Made by a program: the position numbers and the translations under genes. The notes below the pieces were generated by a model. It worked only from the letters and a program-made list of their open reading frames with translations. It ran no database searches and was not told where the DNA came from. A stretch of DNA of 64,000 nt from a bacterium SCSIO 12827 (GTDB lineage Bacteria; Pseudomonadota; Alphaproteobacteria; Rhodospirillales; Casp-alpha2): contig CP073746.1 of the NCBI GenBank assembly GCA_024397995.1, positions 2,539,501-2,603,500 of the forward strand, given 5' to 3'. Each line of letters starts with the position of its first letter. Position 1 is the first letter of the stretch. This document shows, piece by piece, positions 18,653-28,300 of the stretch.

Positions 18653-19486
18653 CTATTCCAGATCGAAGCCGTGGGATCGGATAAACGCCCCGAAATCCGC
18701 GCGTTCCCGCTTGGCCAGCCGGCGGGCCGTGTTCTCGGTCCAGCCGTAGTCGTCGGAAACGCCGAAATCGTCCTGGTGCATCTGTTTTTCCGGCGCGATC
18801 GGCTGCAGCTTGTTGCGGCGCGCGTCATAGGCCTTCAATTCCGTCTCCAGGGCCGAATCGTCATATTTACCGTGATGCACCACGACCGAAGGCGGCAGGC
18901 GCAGGGTAAAGCGCCCGTCGTCGGTGGGGTAGCCCACCGTCAGCCCGGCCACGGGATAAACCCCCTTGGGCAGGCCCAGCAATTCACAAATATCGGCCGT
19001 ATGGGCGCGCACGGCCGACACCGGACAGGTGCCCAGCCCCTTGAACCCGGCGGCGGTGATGAAGGACATCATGGCCAGCGACGCATCCACGGCCGCGTTC
19101 ATGAAGGTATCGAGGGTATTGTTGACGTGTTCCTTGCCGCGCATCTCGGCGATGCGCTGGCCCCGATGCATATCGGCACAGAACACCAGAAAGCGCGAGG
19201 CATCGGCGATCCAGGGCATGGAGCCGATCATGTCGGAAATGGCCTGCTGCTGATCCTTGTCGGTGACGACGATGGCGTATTGCTGCAGGTCCGACTTGGC
19301 GGGGGCGGACTGCGCCGCCGCCAGCAGGGTTTCCAGCATCCCGTCGGTGACCTCTTCCCGACCGTAATGGCGGCACACCCGGCGGCCGATCATGCGCGAC
19401 ACGGGCTCATCCAGCAGAAGATCGGTGTCTTCAAACCGGGGATTGAGGCCAAACCGGCCCAGGAACAGGTCGTTACGAAACGGCAT
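18653..19486 (-). CDS. Nitroreductase family (FMN) oxidoreductase
   Basis: The 277-residue protein is of the NfsA/FRP-like nitroreductase type: SRMIGRRVCRHYGREEVTD binds the FMN phosphate near the N-terminus, AAAQSAPAKSDLQQYAIVV follows, and KGLGTCPVSAVR with LGLPKGVYPVAGLTVGYP closes the core. Such enzymes reduce nitro, quinone or flavin substrates with NADPH. The C-terminal 60 residues (after YPTDDGRFTLRLPP) are the family tail. An AAGGAGA ribosome site precedes the ATG. The gene is 26 bases downstream of the dehalogenase-like gene, so the two and the epimerase may be one unit. Confidence 0.88.
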   Translation of the reverse strand: MPFRNDLFLGRFGLNPRFEDTDLLLDEPVSRMIGRRVCRHYGREEVTDGMLETLLAAAQSAPAKSDLQQYAIVVTDKDQQQAISDMIGSMPWIADASRFLVFCADMHRGQRIAEMRGKEHVNNTLDTFMNAAVDASLAMMSFITAAGFKGLGTCPVSAVRAHTADICELLGLPKGVYPVAGLTVGYPTDDGRFTLRLPPSVVVHHGKYDDSALETELKAYDARRNKLQPIAPEKQMHQDDFGVSDDYGWTENTARRLAKRERADFGAFIRSHGFDLE

Positions 19487-19512
19487 GTGCAGTCTCCTTC
19501 AGGTGTATCAGT

Positions 19513-20424
19513 TTAAGCGCCGACGCCGAGAAACGGCGCCAGTTCGGCCCAGACGGCATCGGGGGCTTCCTCGGCCAGGAAATGGCCGCAGGGCAGTGGT
19601 CCGCCCTTGACCTCGTCGGCCCATTCGCCCCAAACGTCGAGGGCCGAGACCTTGCCATCGGTCTTCGGCCCGCCGGCCTTCCGCGCCCCGCCCCAAAGGG
19701 CCAGCACGGGGCAGCGCATCTTGTTGCCGGCGTCCAGATCGGCGCGGTCAAGATCGTCGTCGATGGTGGCGCCCGCGCGGTAATCCTCGCAATTGGCGTG
19801 GATGACATCGGGATTGCGGTGGGCGCGCTTGTAGTCATCCAAGGCGCCCTCGCCGAAGGCTGCCATGTCCGCCGACCAGCTTTCCAGCAACCATGTCAGC
19901 CAGAAATCCGGATCATGGCCGATCAGGGTTTCCGGTTTGGGATAAGGCTGCGCCAGGAACAACCAATGGAACGAGCCCATGGCCCAGTTCTTGTTGGCGC
20001 GTTGCCACACGCTACCCGTGGGCACGACGTCGAGGGAACAGAGCCGCGTGACGATGTCCGGGAAATCCATGGCCATGCGGTGGCCGACCCTGGCCCCCCG
20101 GTCGTGACTGACCACGGCGAAGGTCTCATGCCCCAGGTCCGCCATGACCTTGACCAGATCGCGGGCCATGGCGCGTTTGGAATAGGGCATGTGGCGGTCG
20201 TCCGTCGGCGGGCAGGAACTGTCGCCGTAGCCGCGCAGGTCCGGGCAGACGACGCGATGGGTTTTCGCCAGCTTCGGCGCCAGATGCCGCCAGATGATAT
20301 GAGTTTGAGGATAGCCGTGAATCATGAGGACGGCGGGAACGCCGTCACCGTCCGGGCCGCCGATCCGCAGGTTGATCTCGGCGCCATCACCCGCCATGCG
20401 TTTCATTTCGAAACCGTCGAACAT
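19513..20424 (-). CDS. Alpha/beta hydrolase, fluoroacetate dehalogenase-like
   Basis: The 303-residue protein has an aspartate nucleophile rather than serine: SHDRGARVGHRMAMD places D108, with R109 and R112, exactly as the D-R-x-x-R arrangement of fluoroacetate dehalogenases. HGYPQTHIIWR (H36) forms the oxyanion region, and the FHWLFLAQPYPKPETLIG block (H153, W154) matches the cap residues that hold the halide in that family. The catalytic base is expected in LPCGHFLAEEAP near residue 285. These enzymes hydrolyse haloacetates to glycolate. The sequence signature is good, but some family members act on other small esters, so the substrate is not certain. Confidence 0.83.
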   Translation of the reverse strand: MFDGFEMKRMAGDGAEINLRIGGPDGDGVPAVLMIHGYPQTHIIWRHLAPKLAKTHRVVCPDLRGYGDSSCPPTDDRHMPYSKRAMARDLVKVMADLGHETFAVVSHDRGARVGHRMAMDFPDIVTRLCSLDVVPTGSVWQRANKNWAMGSFHWLFLAQPYPKPETLIGHDPDFWLTWLLESWSADMAAFGEGALDDYKRAHRNPDVIHANCEDYRAGATIDDDLDRADLDAGNKMRCPVLALWGGARKAGGPKTDGKVSALDVWGEWADEVKGGPLPCGHFLAEEAPDAVWAELAPFLGVGA

Positions 20425-20446
20425 GGTGCGGCTCCTAACCTGCGCC

Positions 20447-21424
20447 TCAGACCCCGTGGTAATCCTTGTACCAGTCGATGAAGCGGGGAATCCCCTGCTC
20501 GATCGGGGTCAGGGGATTAAACCCGAAATCGCGGACCGACGCATCGATATCCGCATAGGTTTCCGCCACGTCGCCCGGTTGCAGCGGCTGAAAGTCGATT
20601 TCCGCCTTGCGCTGCAGGGAGCCTTCCAGCACTTCGATGAAGCGCATGAGTTGTTCCGAACGGTTGTTGCCCAGATTGTAAATCCGGTGCGGCGTGCCGT
20701 CGGGGCTTTGCGGCGTGGTCGCCAGAACACCCAGGATGCCGCCGACGATGTCGTCGATGAAGGTGAAGTCGCGGCGCATCTGACCGTGGTTGAACACGGG
20801 GATCGGCTCGCCCGCGATGATCTTCTTGGTGAAGATATAAGCGGCCATGTCGGGCCGGCCCCAGGGGCCGTAGACCGTGAAGAAGCGCAGGCCCGTCAAC
20901 GGCAGGCCGTACATGCGGGCATAGCTTTCCGACAGCAGTTCCATGGACCGCTTGGTCGCGGCGTAGAGCGACACCGGATGTTCGACCGGATCCTCGACCG
21001 AGAACGGCAGCTTGGTATTTGCGCCGTAGACCGAAGACGAGGACGCATAGACGAAATGCTTCAGGTCCTTCAGCTTGCGCGCGGCCTCCATCAGCACCAG
21101 ATGGCCTTCGACGTTGGACTTCGTATAGGAATAGGGATTGATCAGCGAATAACGCACCCCCGCCTGGGCCGCCAGATGGATGATCCCGGTGATGTCGGGA
21201 TGGCGTGCGAAGGTCTGTTCCATCGCCTCGCGCTCGGAAATATCGGCGCGCACCATGGAAAAGCCTTCCTGGGCCAGCAGGCGCGCGGCGCGGTTTTCCT
21301 TCAGCGCAACGTCGTAATAGTCATTGAAGTTGTCGATGCCGATCACCTTCTCGCCCCGCGCCAGCAGCGCCTGCGAGGTATGAAAGCCGATAAAGCCGGC
21401 AGCACCGGTAACCAGAATACTCAT
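20447..21424 (-). CDS. NAD-dependent epimerase, UDP-glucuronate 4-epimerase type
   Basis: The 325-residue short-chain dehydrogenase-type enzyme has the NAD site TGAAGFIGFH at residues 6-15 and the signature GIDNFNDYYDVALKENR of UDP-glucuronate 4-epimerases. The catalytic triad is visible as SSSVYG and YAATKRS. It would make UDP-galacturonate for lipopolysaccharide or capsule. I start at ATG 21424 (MSILVTGAAGFIG); the frame extends 18 codons upstream without similarity. Downstream are the dehalogenase-like and nitroreductase genes; no other sugar genes are nearby, so the glycan target is unknown. Confidence 0.9.
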   Translation of the reverse strand: MSILVTGAAGFIGFHTSQALLARGEKVIGIDNFNDYYDVALKENRAARLLAQEGFSMVRADISEREAMEQTFARHPDITGIIHLAAQAGVRYSLINPYSYTKSNVEGHLVLMEAARKLKDLKHFVYASSSSVYGANTKLPFSVEDPVEHPVSLYAATKRSMELLSESYARMYGLPLTGLRFFTVYGPWGRPDMAAYIFTKKIIAGEPIPVFNHGQMRRDFTFIDDIVGGILGVLATTPQSPDGTPHRIYNLGNNRSEQLMRFIEVLEGSLQRKAEIDFQPLQPGDVAETYADIDASVRDFGFNPLTPIEQGIPRFIDWYKDYHGV

Positions 21425-21695
21425 GGACGGAAAGACCCCCAAAGTTGACCGCAGCCGGTATAGCCGCTTGGGAATCAAAAATCACGGGGCAATCACCCCC
21501 GGCACCCAAGAAACCGGCCCGGCGGCAAAGATTCTGTCCGCCTTCGGGGCCGGTCGCGGCAGGGGATGGCGCAATATCGCCCCGCCGCGCCAGAAAATTG
21601 CGATTTACGCGCCCCCGATTGCAGGCCGTCCCGGCTTCCCGTAACGTTGTGGCAGGGCGTTGGCCTCCGCCACCCGCCGACATGGGGAATAACCG

Positions 21696-24600
21696 GTGAA
21701 GCTTCGCAGCGTCAGCCTCGACGATAAATACGGCCTTTCCGAAGGCCGCGTGTTCCTGACCGGAACCCAGGCCCTGGTGCGCCTGAACCTGATGCAGCGC
21801 CAGCGCGACCTGGCCCAAGGGCTGAACACGGCGGGCTACGTCACCGGCTACCGGGGCTCGCCTCTTGGCGGCATCGACCGGGAATTCGGCCGCGCCAAGC
21901 GCTTCCTTGATGATCATCACGTCAAATTCCACCCCGCCGTGAACGAAGACCTGGCCGCCACCGCCATCTGGGGCTCCCAGCAGATCAACCTGTTCGACCG
22001 CGCCAAATACGACGGCGTGTTCGGCATGTGGTACGGCAAGGGGCCGGGCGTCGACCGCTCGGGCGACGTGTTCCGCCACGCCAACATGGCCGGCACGGCG
22101 CCCAACGGCGGCGTGCTGGTGATGGCGGGCGACGATCCGGCCTGCAAATCGTCGACCGTGCCCAGCCAGTCCGAACACGCGCTGATGGACGCCAACATCC
22201 CCATCCTCAACCCCATCGACGTGCAGGATCTGCTCGACATGGGCATGTACGGCTGGGCCATGTCGCGCTTCGCGGGCCTGTGGGTCGGCATGAAGTGCAT
22301 CACCGACAACATCGACACCTCGGCCTCGGTCGATGTCTCGACCGACCGGGTCAACATCGTCCTGCCCGAGTTCGACATGCCGCCGGGCGGCCTGCACATC
22401 CGCTGGCCCGACCCGGCGCTGGATCAGGAAGAACGCCTGCATCGCCACAAGATCTATGCCGCCCTGGCCTTCGCCCGGGCCAACGGCCTTGACCGCATCA
22501 CCCTGGATTCGACCAAGCCCCGGTTCGGCATCGTGTCCACCGGCAAGACCTACCTGGACACCCTGCAGGCCCTGGAAGACCTGGGCATCGGCGAAGCCGA
22601 GGCCGAGGCCATCGGCCTGCGCCTGTACCGCGTCGGCATGCCCTGGCCGTTGGAACGCGACGGCATGCGCCACTTCGCCGAAGGGCTGGAGGAAATCCTG
22701 GTCGTCGAGGAAAAGCGCGCGGTCATCGAAAATCAGCTGAAGGAACAGCTCTACAACTGGCGGGCCGACGTCCGGCCCCGCGTGGTCGGCAAGTTCGACG
22801 AAGCGGGCGACTGGATCCTACCCTCCGCCGGGGAACTGACCCCGGCCCGCATCGCCCGGGTAATCGCGGCGCGCATCCGCAATTTCCACAATTCGGAAGC
22901 CATCGAAAAGCGGCTCAAGTTCCTGGAAGAAAAAGAACGCATCCTCGAGCGCGCCGTGCCCGACATCAAGCGCATCCCCTATTTCTGCGCCGGCTGCCCG
23001 CATAACACCTCGACCAACGTGCCCGAAGGGATGGAGGCCGCCGCCGGGATCGGCTGTCATTACATGTCGATCTGGATGCCGGGCCGGCGCACGTCGACCT
23101 TCACCCATATGGGGGCTGAGGGCGCGAACTGGATCGGCCAGGCGCCGTTTACCGAGCGCGAACACATCTTCGTCAACATCGGCGACGGCACCTATTTCCA
23201 TTCCGGCATCCTGGCGATCCGCGCCGCCGTGGCGGCCAAGGTCAACGTGACCTACAAGATCCTCTACAACGACGCCGTCGCCATGACCGGCGGCCAGACC
23301 ATGGACGGGCCCTTGGACCCCGCAATCATTTCCCGCCAGGTCCGGGCCGAGGGGGTGAAGCGCGTCGTCGTCGTCACCGACGAGCCCGACAAATACCCGC
23401 CGGGCACCGAATTCGCCCCCGGCGTGACCATCCATCACCGCGACGATTTGGATCAGGTGCAGCGCGACCTCGCGACCTGGCCCGGCGTGTCGGCGCTGAT
23501 TTACGATCAGACCTGCGCCGCCGAAAAGCGGCGCCGTCGGAAAAGGGGCACCTTCCCCGACCCGGCCAAGCGCGTGTTCATCAACGAGGCCGTCTGTGAA
23601 GGCTGCGGCGATTGCGGCGTGGTCTCCAACTGCGTCGCCATCGCGCCTAAGGAAACGGAACTGGGCCGCAAGCGCGCCATCGATCAGTCCATGTGCAACA
23701 AGGACTTCACCTGCCTGAAGGGCTTCTGCCCGTCCTTCGTCACCGTGCACAACGGCGTCCTGGCCAAGGGCTCGGAAACACGACGTCCCGGCGCGGCGGC
23801 GACCCCCTTCGCGGTGCTGCCCGACCCACAGTTGCCCGCCACCGGCACCGCCTACAACATCTGCGTCACCGGCATCGGCGGCACCGGCGTGGTGACCATC
23901 TCTGCCCTGCTCGGCATGGCGGCGCATGTGGATGAGAAGGCCGTGACCGTGCTCGACGTCGCCGGCCTGGCGCAGAAGAACGGCGCCGTGTTCGCCCATG
24001 TGCGCATCGCCGACGATGCCGACGCCCTCAACGCCGTGCGCATTGCGGCGGGGAGCGCCGACCTCTTGCTCGGCAACGACATGGTGACCTCGGGCGGGAC
24101 CGAAACCCTGGGCAAGCTGGACGCGGATCGGGCGCGGGCCGTGGTCAACGCGCGCCAGACCATGACCGCCGAATTCACCAACCTGCCCAATCTGGATTTC
24201 CCCGACGACAAGCTGCGCGCGGCGATCAACGAAGCCACGGGCAACCGCGCCGACTTCATCGACTTCACCCATCTGGCCCGCCGCCTCATGGGCGACACCA
24301 TCGCCGCCAACATGATGCTGCTGGGCTATGCCTTCCAGAAGGGCACGGTGCCGATCTCGGCCGCCGCCATCGAGCGCGCGATCGAACTCAACGGCGTCGC
24401 CGTCGACTTCAACAAACAGGCCTTCACCTGGGGCCGCCGCGCCGCGCACGACCCGGCCGCCGTGGAAAAACTGGCGGGCCCGCAGGACAAACCAGCGGCG
24501 GCCTTCGACCTCGACGGCTTCACCGCACGGCGCGTGGCCGACCTCACCGCCTATCAGAACGCGGCCTATGCGGCCCGCTATTCAGCCCTGGTTGATAAGG

Positions 24601-25166
24601 TCCGGGCCAAGGAAGCGGCCCTCGGCACGGGTTCGACGGATTTGACCGAGGCCGCCGCTCGCGCGTTCTTCAAGCTGATGGCCTATAAGGACGAGTACGA
24701 GGTCGCCCGGCTGTATTCCGCCCCCGAATTCCGCCGCGCCCTGCGCCAGACGTTTCAGAGCCACAAGAAACTGACCGTTCACCTGGCCCCGCCCTTGGGC
24801 AGCCCCAAGGACCCCCGCACCGGCCACCTACAGAAACGCGAATTCGGCCCCTGGATGTTCCGGGTCTTCCGCCTGCTCGCCCCCTTGAAGGGCCTGCGCG
24901 GCACGGCTTTCGATCCCTTCGGGCGCACGGAAGAGCGCAAGATGGAGCGCGCCCTGATCGCCGAGTACGAGGCGACCATCGACACCCTGCTCGCCGGCCT
25001 GACGGCGGACAACCTCCCCCTCGCCCGCGAGATCACGGCCCTCCCGCAATCCATGCGCGGCTTCGGTCACGTGAAGATGGCGAACGTGGAAAAAGCCAAG
25101 GCCCGCGAAGCGGACCTGCTGTCCGCCTTCAAGGACCCGAAGAAGGCGGCGGTGGCGGCGGAGTAG
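21696..25166 (+). CDS. Indolepyruvate ferredoxin oxidoreductase, fused IorA-IorB type
   Basis: This 1156-residue single-chain enzyme oxidatively decarboxylates aryl 2-oxoacids (indolepyruvate, phenylpyruvate) to acyl-CoA with ferredoxin. In order: a pyrimidine-binding thiamine diphosphate domain (1 to about 400, starting YRGSPLGGID), a pyrophosphate-binding domain with NIGDGTYFHSG and YKILYNDAVAMTGG (about 490-540), a cysteine-rich iron-sulfur segment from about 633 (CEGCGDCGVVSNC, then CNKDFTCLKGFC), and the IorB-like gamma domain from about 720 (GIGGTGVVTISALLG). A C-terminal DUF6537-like region completes it. Fused forms like this are common in aerobic alphaproteobacteria. No accessory gene is adjacent. 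Confidence 0.93.
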   Translation: MKLRSVSLDDKYGLSEGRVFLTGTQALVRLNLMQRQRDLAQGLNTAGYVTGYRGSPLGGIDREFGRAKRFLDDHHVKFHPAVNEDLAATAIWGSQQINLFDRAKYDGVFGMWYGKGPGVDRSGDVFRHANMAGTAPNGGVLVMAGDDPACKSSTVPSQSEHALMDANIPILNPIDVQDLLDMGMYGWAMSRFAGLWVGMKCITDNIDTSASVDVSTDRVNIVLPEFDMPPGGLHIRWPDPALDQEERLHRHKIYAALAFARANGLDRITLDSTKPRFGIVSTGKTYLDTLQALEDLGIGEAEAEAIGLRLYRVGMPWPLERDGMRHFAEGLEEILVVEEKRAVIENQLKEQLYNWRADVRPRVVGKFDEAGDWILPSAGELTPARIARVIAARIRNFHNSEAIEKRLKFLEEKERILERAVPDIKRIPYFCAGCPHNTSTNVPEGMEAAAGIGCHYMSIWMPGRRTSTFTHMGAEGANWIGQAPFTEREHIFVNIGDGTYFHSGILAIRAAVAAKVNVTYKILYNDAVAMTGGQTMDGPLDPAIISRQVRAEGVKRVVVVTDEPDKYPPGTEFAPGVTIHHRDDLDQVQRDLATWPGVSALIYDQTCAAEKRRRRKRGTFPDPAKRVFINEAVCEGCGDCGVVSNCVAIAPKETELGRKRAIDQSMCNKDFTCLKGFCPSFVTVHNGVLAKGSETRRPGAAATPFAVLPDPQLPATGTAYNICVTGIGGTGVVTISALLGMAAHVDEKAVTVLDVAGLAQKNGAVFAHVRIADDADALNAVRIAAGSADLLLGNDMVTSGGTETLGKLDADRARAVVNARQTMTAEFTNLPNLDFPDDKLRAAINEATGNRADFIDFTHLARRLMGDTIAANMMLLGYAFQKGTVPISAAAIERAIELNGVAVDFNKQAFTWGRRAAHDPAAVEKLAGPQDKPAAAFDLDGFTARRVADLTAYQNAAYAARYSALVDKVRAKEAALGTGSTDLTEAAARAFFKLMAYKDEYEVARLYSAPEFRRALRQTFQSHKKLTVHLAPPLGSPKDPRTGHLQKREFGPWMFRVFRLLAPLKGLRGTAFDPFGRTEERKMERALIAEYEATIDTLLAGLTADNLPLAREITALPQSMRGFGHVKMANVEKAKAREADLLSAFKDPKKAAVAAE

Positions 25167-25375
25167 CTCCATCTCCGGGCCGATCCCGTTTCTCTCTTAC
25201 AACTCCAAACTATTCATTAGCCTTCTCCGCCCAATTGCCGCTCCCGCGGGACGTTCGTCGGATATAGCTGCAATTCGTCGGTTTCACGTTGGTGCCGCTG
25301 AAACAGGGCCCTTACCGTCGCCCCCATATCCGGGCGCAAGTTCCGGGAAACAGCAAACAGCATCGATGGGTGAAC

Positions 25376-28300
25376 ATGAACATGTTGCGCGTTCTGGCGA
25401 TTTACTTGGTACTAGCCCTGGCCGGCCTGGCCGCCGCCCCCACTTCGGCGCGGGCCGAAGCCGTCTGCGGCGGCGTCGGCAAGGACGGCAAGTTGACGGC
25501 GCCCTGCGCCTGGACGGCGGCCAAGAAAGTCGGCACGCCGAAATCCACCTGCCCGGCCAATTCCTTCGCCGACATCGGCGCGACGACCTACGGCTGCTGG
25601 CGCTGCCCGAGCGGCTACGCGCGCGGCACCGCCGCCGTCAACACCGAGGAAGCCTGCTTCAAGTTCGCCGGCGATAAGCCGATCTTCAGCGACTACAAGT
25701 CGGCCAGCAAGCTGGCGTCGTCCTCGGCCTGCCCGTCCGGCAGCTTTTTCGACCCGCGCAACAAGGGCGAATGCTGGAAATGCCCCTCGGGCTTTGGCCG
25801 CAACATGAACGCCGTCAACGAAAGCAATTCGTGTTCGCGCCTCAACGTCGATGTGACCAAGGCCCAGATCGTCGAATACCGGGCGGCAAGCTTCGTGTCC
25901 GCCGCCTGCGGCGAAAAGGGCGGGTTCTGGGACCCCATCGGCGGCGGAACCTGCTGGCAATGCCCGACCGGGTATGAACGCACGATCCTCCCCGCCGTCA
26001 CCACCAACAAGGCCTGCGGCCGCCGCCTGATGGACCTGAAGCCCGCGACCAAGGTGTCCGGTTTCGGCTGCAAGATCCACGGCGCGGACGCGTTCTGGGA
26101 CCCCATCAACGGCGGCAGCTGCTGGGTCTGCCCCAAGGGCGCGCAGCGCACGATCTCCGCCGTGAACAGCCCCCAGGCCTGTCAGCCCCTGGCCTTTCAA
26201 TGGAAGGCCAGCGATTTCTTTAATCCGGGCCTGTTCGGCTTCGACGGCGCGGCCGAGGTCGCGCTCAAGCTGATCCAGCAACGCCGCGCCATCGAACAGG
26301 CGGCGGTCAGCCAGGGTGCCAAGATCGGCCTGTCGGCGGGCGATGCCAAGCGTCAGGCCTGGGAAGACATCAAGACCGACCCGACCCAGAACCTGCCCCT
26401 GGTCACGGCGGTGCTGGACCACATCCTCAACATGGCGATCGACGGCCGCGTACCCCCCGGCAGCCCCGAAGCACGCCTGATCGCCGCCTTTGAGAAATAC
26501 ATCCAGAACCGGCGCATCTTCGCCGCGCAGGAAGCCCTCAAGGCCTACGACAACTGGGCCAAGGCGCAGGAATTGATCCTGACTGACCGGCGCAAGAACG
26601 CGGGGGCCTTCGGCGGGGCGCCGGCGATGCTGGGCCTGTTCTCCGACCAGACGCCCATGCCGCCCGACTTCACGATGCGGGTCGCCGGCGCCATCCTGAC
26701 CGGGGCCGCGACCACGCCCTCCGTGTTGGCCGGATTTGCCGCCAACGTGATTTCTACGGGAAGCAGCGGCGACACGCCGGCCATGAAGCTGGCTCACAAG
26801 ATATTCACCAACCGAACCTCTATAGATCCCATAGAATTGGATTTCGCGGACGATCTCGCCGATGACGTCGCCAAGGCCGCGAAGAACCTCGCCAAGACGG
26901 GCAAGGCGGGCCTGAAATTCAGCCTGTCGAACCTGAAAATGGGTGGTGCGCTGCTGACGTCGGTGGGCCCGCAGATCGTCATTCAGGTCGCCACCATGGT
27001 GCTGCAGGCGGAGCTGGAGAAGGGTCTGGCCAAGGCCGACGCGCGGCCCAAGCTGGAACGCCTGCTGATCCAGGCCAAGTCGGATTCGACGGATCTCAAA
27101 CGGCTGTCGCAGAACAAGGACAAGGCCGGGGAGATTCACACCTTCTGGGCCATGGCCGTGAGCGGCGAAATCGCCCCGAACGCGAAGGCGCTGGCGGATA
27201 TCCGGGAAGCGGTCGACAAGGCTCTCAACCCCCATGCCTTCGATCCCTCGCTGGCCCGCTGGTACGGCCTGCCCGGCACGGCCGCCGCCATCGGCGCCGG
27301 CGCCAACGGCGAGGTCTGGCACGTCGGCGGCGGCGGGTCGCTGTACCGCATCATCGCCGACAAGGACGGCAAATGGCAGAAGGTCGCCGACGGCGGCGTC
27401 GCCCAGGTCGCGCCCATGGAGCGGCCGGGCAGCGCGTTCCTGTTGATGGACGACGGCTCCATGCGCCAGATCGTCGCCGGCAGGATGACCCGGATCGACG
27501 GCAAGGCCTATGACATCGCCTACGGCGGCGGCGTGAAATGGCATATCGGCGGCAACAATTCGATTTACCGCAGCACCGGCGGCGGCTGGCAGCGGGTTAC
27601 CGGGTCGGCCAAGCAGATCGCCGCCGGGCCCGGCGGAGAGGCCTGGGTCATCGGCACGGACGACAATATCTACCGCCATACCGGCGGAAAGTCCTGGTCC
27701 AACGTGCCCGGCACGGCCCACGACATCGCCGTGGGCCCCGGCGGGGTCGTCTGGCACGTGGGCGGCAACAACACGCTCTACCGCATGGTCGGCGACGGCA
27801 AATGGAAGCAAATGGACGCCGGCAACATCGCCAACATCGCCGCCGGGCCGGGTGGCAGCCTGTGGGCCCGCCGATCGAACGGCCAGATCGTCGCCTACGC
27901 CCCGTTCCGCCCGCCCCTGGCCGAACCGGGCATGGTCAAGGACACCACCACGACGAAGGACATCGGCGGCGGCATCACCGTCACGACGATCATCGTCGGT
28001 GATCCCACCATCACGACGGTCGTCGATCAGAACGCGATCAATCACGCGAATGCCAACAAACCCAAAAGCTGGGGCAACGTGGCCGGCCGGGCCAGCGACA
28101 TCAGCGTCAGCCCGGCGGGCGACGTCTGGCACGTCGGCGGCGGCGGGTCGCTTTACGTGATGAGCGGCGGCAAGGGCGCCTGGAAACAGGTGGAGAAAAG
28201 CGGGGTCGCCCGCGTCGCCGCGTCCATCGTGCCGGGACGCGCCTTCGTCCTGATGACCAACGGCAAGATGCGCGAGGTCGTCGACGGCAATTGGCGCGAC

